From assembly GCA_964657795.1 (NCBI GenBank), contig CAZZWS010000117.1:1-12730 (forward strand): a DNA stretch of 12,730 nucleotides, read 5' to 3'. This document shows positions 8,999 to 12,730 of the stretch, piece after piece (position 1 is the first letter of the stretch; each line of letters begins with the position of its first letter). A model generated the notes under the pieces. The model searched no databases. It was not told where the DNA came from and saw only the letters and a list, made by a program, of their open reading frames with translations. The translations under genes were made by a program, and so were the position numbers. The DNA is from CAHJXF01 sp964657795. Lineage in GTDB: Bacteria; Pseudomonadota; Gammaproteobacteria; Burkholderiales; Burkholderiaceae_D.

Positions 8999-9867
8999 CG
9001 TCCGCCAGCATCGCGAGCGCACGGCGCAACCCCGTCTTCGCGCGTCGGCGACTCGTCAACAAGCTCGCGCTGACGTTGTCGCTGGCGGCGATGGCCTTCG
9101 GTCTGTTCTGGCTGATCTGGATCCTGTTCACGACGGTATCGCTCGGGTTCGCGGGGTTGACCGCGCAGACGTTCACGCAGATGACGCCATCTCCCAACGC
9201 CGACGTCGGCGGTCTCGCCAACGCGATCGTCGGGTCCGGCGTGATGGTGGGACTCGCGACCCTGATCGGCACGCCGATCGGCGTTCTGGCCGGCATCTAT
9301 CTGGCCGAGTACGGCGGCAACGGCTGGCTCGCTTCGGTGACGCGCTTCATCAACGACATCCTGCTGTCGGCGCCGTCGATCGTCATCGGCCTGTTCGTGT
9401 ACGCGATCTACGTGGCGCACATGAAGAGCTTCTCGGGTTTCGCCGGCGTCATCGCGCTGGCGCTGCTGGTCGTGCCCATCGTCGTGCGCACGACCGAGAA
9501 CATGCTCAAGCTGATTCCTAACACCCTGCGCGAGGCCGCGTTCGCGCTCGGCACGCCACGCTGGAAGGTGATCTCGGCCATCACGCTGAAGGCGGCGCGC
9601 GCCGGCGTCGTCACCGGCGTGCTGCTCGCCGTCGCGCGCATCGCCGGCGAGACGGCGCCGCTGCTGTTCACGGCGCTGTCGAACCAGTTCTGGTCGCTCG
9701 ACCTCGGCCAGCCGATTGCCAACCTGCCGGTCACGATCTTCAAGTTCGCGATGAGCCCGTTCCAGAACTGGCAGAACCTCGCGTGGGCCGGCGTCCTCAT
9801 CATCACCGTCGGCGTCCTCGGACTCAACGTCCTGGCCCGCACCTTCTTCTCTCCCAAGAACTCCTGA
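8995..9867 (+). CDS. pstA: Phosphate ABC transporter permease PstA
   Basis: A 290-residue inner-membrane permease, partner of PstC. After an Arg-rich cytoplasmic N-terminus, helix 1 lies at about residues 22-45 (LALTLSLAAMAFGLFWLIWILF). The core carries IGTPIGVLAGIYLAEYGG, the LLSAPSIVIGLFVY helix, and the EAA loop REAAFALGTPRWKVISAITL that contacts the ATPase. The C-terminal helix ends FSPKNS. The ATG at 8995 overlaps the pstC stop (ATGA); GAAGGGA just upstream within pstC can serve as ribosome binding site. pstB starts two bases after its stop, so pstC-pstA-pstB are tightly coupled. Confidence 0.96.
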   Translation: MTSASIASARRNPVFARRRLVNKLALTLSLAAMAFGLFWLIWILFTTVSLGFAGLTAQTFTQMTPSPNADVGGLANAIVGSGVMVGLATLIGTPIGVLAGIYLAEYGGNGWLASVTRFINDILLSAPSIVIGLFVYAIYVAHMKSFSGFAGVIALALLVVPIVVRTTENMLKLIPNTLREAAFALGTPRWKVISAITLKAARAGVVTGVLLAVARIAGETAPLLFTALSNQFWSLDLGQPIANLPVTIFKFAMSPFQNWQNLAWAGVLIITVGVLGLNVLARTFFSPKNS

Positions 9868-9869
9868 GC

Positions 9870-10652
9870 ATGGCTCCCGTCCCGTCCCACGAACCCGGTC
9901 CCGCGAAGATCAGCGTAAAGAATCTTAACTTCTATTACGGCAAGTTCCACGCATTGAAGAACATCTCGCTCGAGATCCCCGAAAAGCGCGTCACCGCGTT
10001 CATCGGGCCATCGGGCTGCGGCAAGTCGACGCTGCTGCGCTGCTTCAACCGGATGTTCGAGCTCTATCCCGAACAGCGCGCGGAAGGCGAGATCAACATG
10101 GAAGGCGAGAACCTGCTCGACTCGCAGACCAACGTCGCGTTGATCCGCGCCAAGGTCGGCATGGTCTTCCAGAAGCCGACGCCGTTCCCGATGTCCATCT
10201 ACGACAACGTCGCGTTCGGCGTGAAGCTGTTCGAGAACCTGTCGAAAGGCGAGATGGACGAGCGCGTCGAGTGGGCGCTGACCAAGGCCGCATTGTGGAA
10301 CGAGGTCAAGAGCAAGCTCGGCCAGACGGGCAGTGGTCTGTCCGGCGGTCAGCAGCAGCGCCTGTGCATCGCGCGCGGCATCGCGATCAAGCCCGAAGTC
10401 CTGCTGCTCGACGAGCCGTGTTCGGCGCTCGACCCGATCTCCACGGCCAAGATCGAAGAGCTGATCGACGAACTCAAGAGCGACTACACCGTGGTCATCG
10501 TCACGCACAACATGCAGCAGGCCGCGCGGTGTTCGGACCGCACGGCGTACATGTATCTCGGCGAGTTGATCGAGTTCGGCGAGACCGACCAGATCTTCAT
10601 CAAGCCGAAGCGGAAGCAGACCGAGGATTACATCACCGGCCGCTTCGGCTGA
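9870..10652 (+). CDS. pstB: Phosphate ABC transporter ATP-binding protein PstB
   Basis: A 260-residue ATPase that drives phosphate import through PstCA; it also takes part in phosphate sensing with PhoU and PhoR. All nucleotide-binding motifs are intact: the aromatic FYYGKFHAL before Walker A, Walker A GPSGCGKS (46-53), the Q-loop MVFQKPTPFP typical of PstB, the signature LSGGQQQR (157-164), Walker B VLLLDEP (177-183) with catalytic E182, the D-loop SALDP, and the switch His in VTHNM (H213). ATG 9870 lies two bases after the pstA stop, so translation is probably coupled. In related bacteria phoU usually comes next; here pstB is the last gene and tRNA genes follow. Confidence 0.98.
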   Translation: MAPVPSHEPGPAKISVKNLNFYYGKFHALKNISLEIPEKRVTAFIGPSGCGKSTLLRCFNRMFELYPEQRAEGEINMEGENLLDSQTNVALIRAKVGMVFQKPTPFPMSIYDNVAFGVKLFENLSKGEMDERVEWALTKAALWNEVKSKLGQTGSGLSGGQQQRLCIARGIAIKPEVLLLDEPCSALDPISTAKIEELIDELKSDYTVVIVTHNMQQAARCSDRTAYMYLGELIEFGETDQIFIKPKRKQTEDYITGRFG

Positions 10653-10679
10653 GGCCGTGATGCGATGGCCCGTTCTTCG

Positions 10680-10709
10680 TTGACCGACCGCAGCGTGACA
10701 GGCTACTAT
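10680..10709 (+). promoter_or_regulatory. Candidate sigma-70 promoter of the tRNA cluster
   Basis: TTGACC (10680-10685) matches the -35 consensus at five of six bases, and TACTAT (10704-10709) matches the -10 at four of six, with an 18-bp spacer. The predicted start lies just before the tRNA-Pro gene at 10722. No separate promoters are obvious before the other two tRNAs, so one precursor transcript is likely. Confidence 0.6.
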
Positions 10710-10721
10710 CTGTGGCTTCCT

Positions 10722-10798
10722 CGGGGCGTAGCGTAGCCCGGTAGCGCGCCTGGTTTGGGACCAGGATGTCGCAGGTTCAAATCCTGCCGCCCCGACCA
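10722..10798 (+). tRNA. tRNA-Pro (anticodon UGG)
   Basis: Acceptor arms CGGGGCG (10722-10728) and CGCCCCG (10788-10794) pair fully, with discriminator A and an encoded CCA (10796-10798). The anticodon stem CCTGG/CCAGG encloses a loop with TGG at 10756-10758. The T-arm GCAGG-TTCAAAT-CCTGC is perfect. The D-stem has one G-U pair. Confidence 0.97.
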
Positions 10799-10837
10799 GT
10801 TTGCCGATACGGTTCAGCCCGCGGCACAGCGATTTCC

Positions 10838-10914
10838 CTGCCCGTAGCTCAACCGGATAGAGCACCGGCCTTCTAAGCCGGGGGTTGCGTGTTCGAGTCC
10901 CGCCGGGCAGACCA
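10838..10914 (+). tRNA. tRNA-Arg (anticodon UCU)
   Basis: Acceptor arms CTGCCCG (10838-10844) and CGGGCAG (10904-10910) pair fully, with discriminator A and encoded CCA. The anticodon stem CCGGC/GCCGG holds TCT at 10872-10874, reading AGA and AGG. The D-arm is normal. The T-stem GCGTG/CCCGC has one unpaired position, T10890 opposite C10900 (52-62 in tRNA numbering); all other pairs are canonical. Confidence 0.95.
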
Positions 10915-10962
10915 GAGGATTTCCGTTCTTCGCGTGCAACGCGCGACGATCAGCAGTTCAGC

Positions 10963-11039
10963 GGTGGCTGTAGCTCAGTTGGTAGAGTCCCGGGTTGTGA
11001 TCCCGGTTGTCGTGGGTTCGAGTCCCATCAGCCACCCCA
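10963..11039 (+). tRNA. tRNA-His (anticodon GUG)
   Basis: The encoded extra G at -1 (10963) faces C73 (11036), the hallmark of bacterial tRNA-His. Acceptor arms GTGGCTG (10964-10970) and CAGCCAC (11029-11035) pair fully and the CCA is encoded (11037-11039). The anticodon stem CCGGG/CCCGG carries GTG at 10997-10999. The T-stem has one G-U pair at its base. This gene is the last recognisable core element before the accessory segment. Confidence 0.97.
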
Positions 11040-11108
11040 CTTGTGTCGCGCCAATCAAAAACAACGAGTTGCGACCCCTGTGGGTGCATGGTTGGGGTGC
11101 ATAGGCAA

Positions 11109-11366
11109 TCAGCCCTTCTGCGCTGATTCGGAGGTTGGCACTTCGCGAACATCACCTGTGCAAGTGTTTAGCGTCCAAGTCTTTCCCTGAATCACTTGAA
11201 GTTGATAGCAACCTTGCTGGTTTTGTAGGTGGCCGTCCCAGTGGCTCCCCGCGAACATGGCACCCATCCCAATCAAGTATGGAAGCGGCGTACGGGCTAA
11301 CGCCGTGACGGCGGTTGCTATAGCCGCAACAGTCCCAGCGGACGGTATTGCCTCTTTCTCGCTCAT
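11109..11366 (-). CDS. Small putative membrane protein, function unknown
   Basis: An 85-residue open frame, opposite in direction to the tRNAs. Its ATG (11366-11364) is preceded by TGAGGA at a good distance, which supports a real gene. Residues 10-40 are hydrophobic and Ala/Gly-rich (TVAAIATAVTALA, then a Pro break, then YLIGMGAMFAG), suggesting one membrane segment or a helical hairpin. The C-terminal part contains CYQLQVIQGKTWTLNTCTGD, with Cys at 53 and 69; the pattern W-x-L-[ND]-T-x-T-G resembles a short beta-hairpin seen at the ends of various small secreted or membrane proteins, but no family can be named. It stands alone in the post-tRNA accessory region. Its composition is less GC-rich than the core genes, in keeping with acquired DNA. 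Confidence 0.5.
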   Translation of the reverse strand: MSEKEAIPSAGTVAAIATAVTALARTPLPYLIGMGAMFAGSHWDGHLQNQQGCYQLQVIQGKTWTLNTCTGDVREVPTSESAQKG

Positions 11367-11476
11367 TGCTCAGTCCTCAGATGAAGGACCAAAGCTAGTA
11401 CCCCGGAGCTAGTGCCAGTGAACTAGATTTGGTTGTTTCGACCAGAACCAAACATAACATCGCTCTAAGCAGACGG

Positions 11477-11510
11477 CTGTGCACAAACCTGTGCAAAAGC
11501 CTGTGGATTG
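11477..11510. repeat. Three DnaA-box-like repeats at 12-bp spacing
   Basis: CTGTG recurs at 11477, 11489 and 11501, each the start of a 12-base unit. Read on the minus strand, the nine-base cores are TTGTGCACA, TTTTGCACA and CAATCCACA, to be compared with the DnaA box TTATCCACA. The first two fit the relaxed pattern TTNTNCACA; the third keeps the ATCCACA half. They lie in the 230-bp gap between the small membrane gene and the terminator at 11597, in which I see no credible coding sequence. Confidence 0.55.
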
Positions 11511-11596
11511 TTGGTAGGAAGTTGTTGATCTTCTACTACAAGGATGAAAACGCACGTTGAGGGTCCGAGTGTGCGCGACCTTACGAGCGTTGATCC

Positions 11597-11629
11597 AAAA
11601 AAAAACCTCCAACCAGAAGGTCAGGGGTT
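11597..11629 (-). terminator. Minus-strand Rho-independent terminator
   Basis: On the minus strand, an 11-position stem (AACCCCTGACC against GGTTGGAGGTT, one C-A mismatch and two G-U pairs) with a TTCT loop is followed at once by nine Ts (the A-run at 11597-11605). It faces leftward transcription coming from the right. An in-frame minus-strand stop codon (11631-11629) touches the stem, so it probably ended a gene whose body has been lost. Confidence 0.75.
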
Positions 11630-11731
11630 CAACTGTTCCTTGCAACTTCAGTGGAAAGCACCGGTCCCTCGTTGACCGGCCGGCTCGTGTCGATCTTGTT
11701 AGAAGGCTTGGCTCCGACCTCGTTGTGGAGT
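11629..11731 (-). pseudogene. Possible 3' remnant of a gene truncated by the IS3 element
   Basis: Between the IS3 left end and the minus-strand terminator, the minus strand has an open frame ending NEGPVLSTEVARNS and a TGA at 11631-11629. About 33 codons remain before the IS boundary. The stop abuts a strong terminator, as expected for the end of a real gene. I recognise no family in so short a piece, and chance openness cannot be excluded. Confidence 0.3.
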
Positions 11732-11785
11732 TGAAGTTGACCCGTTTTCGTGGAGGCCCGATGCTTAACAGCGAAGGAGTCCACG

Positions 11786-12109
11786 ATGCCAAGAAGCAGA
11801 CCGCTGTACCCGCAGGAGTTTCGCCAACAGATCGTTGAACTGGCCAAGACGGGCCGCACGCCCAGCGAGCTATAGCGTGAGTTTGGTTGCAGCGCCCAGA
11901 CGATCACGAACTGGATCGCGCAAGCCGCGATCGATGCCAGCAAGCCGTTGCCGGGCAAGGATGGCTTGAGCAGTGCCGAGCGCGAGGAACCGACGCGCTT
12001 GCGTCGAGAGAATCGTCGGCTTCAAATGGAGCGCGACATCCTGGCAAAGGCTACGGCCTGGTTCGCCGCCAAAGGAGAGAGGACGTCCACGACGTCTTCG
12101 AACTCGTGA
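11786..12109 (+). pseudogene. IS3-family transposase OrfA with internal amber stop
   Basis: ATG 11786 follows AAGGAG by six bases. The product begins MPRSRPLYPQEFRQQIVELA, the helix-turn-helix start of IS3-type OrfA, and continues REFGCSAQTITNWIAQA (recognition helix) and a heptad-rich LRRENRRLQMERDILAKA (leucine zipper), ending at TGA 12107-12109. Codon 30 is TAG (11873-11875), in a place where the family normally reads Leu-Ala-Arg-Glu. The length is preserved around it, so it is a substitution rather than an indel. AAAG at 12071-12074 is a plausible -1 frameshift site for making OrfAB. The stop makes this copy unlikely to transpose by itself. Confidence 0.85.
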
Positions 12110-12681
12110 ACGCGAATCAGGCCGACGTTTCTGTGGAAGCGATGTGCCGTATGCTCAAGGTCTCGGTCAGCGGTTTCTACGCTTGGCGAGGCCGCGGGCC
12201 GTTGCGGCGGTCGATCGACGATGTCGTCATGACCGAACGCATTCGAACGGTCCACGCGCAGTCGCATGCGACCTACGGCATGCCGCGGGTGCGGGCCGAG
12301 CTGATCGATCAAGGCACGACGATCAGCAGGAAGCGCCTGGCTCGGCTGATGCGCTGCGCGCGTATCCAAGGCGTAAGCCGGCGCCGCAGCTACGTCGTCA
12401 CGACACGTCGGGATCGGAGGCAGCGACCCGCACCGGACCTCGTGCAGCGTCGCTTCACCGCGACGGCGACCAACGAGCTCTGGGTCGCCGACATGACCTA
12501 CGTGCCGACCTGGGCCGGCTACATCTACCTGGCCATCGTGCTCGATGTCTGGAGCCGACGCGTGGTCGGCTGGTCGATCGGCGAACGCATGACCGGCGAT
12601 CTGGTGTTGGCCGCGCTCAACATGGCACTGGAACAAAGGAAGCCCGACGACGTGATCCATCACAGCGACCAGGGCAGCCAG
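12073..12681 (+). pseudogene. IS3-family transposase OrfB, 3' truncated
   Basis: Frame -1 relative to orfA, entered after AAAG (12071-12074). It reads DVFELVNANQADVSVEAMCR and GFYAW (HTH_21 region), then TYGMPRVRAEL, and the rve core: VADMTYVPTWAGYIYLAIVL with the first catalytic Asp (codon 12490-12492) and VIHHSDQGSQ with the second Asp (codon 12667-12669). The 59-residue separation is right for IS3. The next expected residues (Tyr-Thr/Ser and on to the catalytic Glu about 35 residues later) are absent; the frame stays open to the window end but the sequence is unrelated. The product would therefore lack the third catalytic residue. Confidence 0.88.
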
Positions 12682-12730
12682 GGCGGATTCAACCGGTCGT
12701 CGCAACACTGGGTTGTTGAACGGATTTTAG
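12682..12730. mobile_element. IS30-family-like terminal sequence interrupting the IS3 element
   Basis: Immediately after the IS3 frame breaks, the sequence carries GATTCAACCGGTC, then GCAACAC. This resembles, from memory, the IS30 end (GATTCAATTGGTC, then GCAACAG) with the same spacing. TTCAAC (12688-12693) and GTTGAA (12715-12720) form a small inverted repeat. Only the first 49 bases are in the window, so no transposase can be seen, and the exact tip of the element is not fixed. Confidence 0.55.

Larger units (their letters stand above)
11732..12681 (+). mobile_element. Truncated, decayed IS3-family insertion sequence
   Basis: The element has the IS3-family plan of two overlapping frames: a small orfA with helix-turn-helix and leucine zipper, then orfB with a DDE (rve) domain in the -1 frame. 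The left end is probably one of the TG starts at 11732 or 11738 (TGACCCGTTTTCGTGG), about 50 bp before orfA, as usual. The right end is missing: homology stops after 12681, where sequence resembling an IS30-family end begins. No right inverted repeat or target duplication can be checked. Confidence 0.75.

Noticed and set aside
9408..10865. 485-codon minus-strand open frame over pstA, pstB and two tRNA genes
   Set aside because: It runs across two tRNA genes and is antisense to intact pstB. Its N-terminal part is a translated tRNA.
11609..11640. tRNA-like T-arm remnant (AACCAGAAGGTCAGGGGTTCAA)
   Set aside because: Resemblance to a tRNA 3' half is superficial: the T-stem pairs poorly. The same bases form a much better minus-strand terminator stem.
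11409..11838. Overlapping open frames 11409-11792 (minus) and 11557-11838 (plus)
   Set aside because: Both run across the IS3 left end and the terminator, lack credible start signals, and their translations look random.
11973..12719. 248-codon plus-strand frame overlapping the IS3 transposase
   Set aside because: It is a different frame from orfB and is Arg-rich without motifs. The orfB frame carries the DDE residues and is the true coding frame.
11040..12730. Duplicate of the tRNA-His 3' end as an attachment site
   Set aside because: I found no second copy of the T-arm/acceptor sequence within the window; a distal copy beyond 12730 cannot be tested here.

Overview
The window is GC-rich and almost fully coding over its first 10.6 kb. 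It comes from a proteobacterial chromosome. The gene order greA, DUF4149 membrane gene, yhbY, rlmE, ftsH, folP, glmM, pstS-pstC-pstA-pstB is, from general knowledge, the arrangement typical of Betaproteobacteria (Burkholderiales and relatives), and the proteins read like that group. The species cannot be named from the sequence.

Layout: 1-170 is a non-coding upstream gap with a perfect inverted repeat. 171-2269 holds greA, a four-helix DUF4149 membrane protein, convergent yhbY (overlapping it by 29 bp) and divergent rlmE, whose reading frame is broken by a one-base shift near 1979. 2420-4312 is ftsH, started by TTG and closed by a clear Rho-independent terminator (4378-4406). folP and glmM follow on the same strand. 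At 6801-6834 lies a well-formed Pho box with a -10 element, then the phosphate transporter operon pstSCAB. A strong GAAA-loop hairpin separates pstS from pstC. No phoU follows pstB.

10680-11039 carries a promoter and three tRNA genes: Pro(UGG), Arg(UCU) and His(GUG). The Arg tRNA has a T-stem mismatch.

After tRNA-His the character changes: base composition becomes more AT-rich, coding becomes sparse, and mobile DNA appears. The region holds a small unknown membrane-protein gene on the minus strand, three DnaA-box-like repeats at 12-bp spacing, and a strong minus-strand terminator just beyond what may be the tail of a truncated gene. It ends with a decayed IS3-family insertion sequence (amber stop in orfA; orfB cut after its second catalytic Asp). 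The last 49 bases resemble the end of an IS30-family element, so the window appears to finish in a nest of insertion sequences.

Functionally the conserved part combines transcript-cleavage rescue (GreA), ribosome maturation (YhbY, RlmE), membrane protein quality control (FtsH), folate and cell-wall precursor synthesis (FolP, GlmM) and high-affinity phosphate uptake (Pst). I found no convincing new multi-gene system. The best leads are the tRNA-His-flanking accessory segment and the regulatory structures around pstS.
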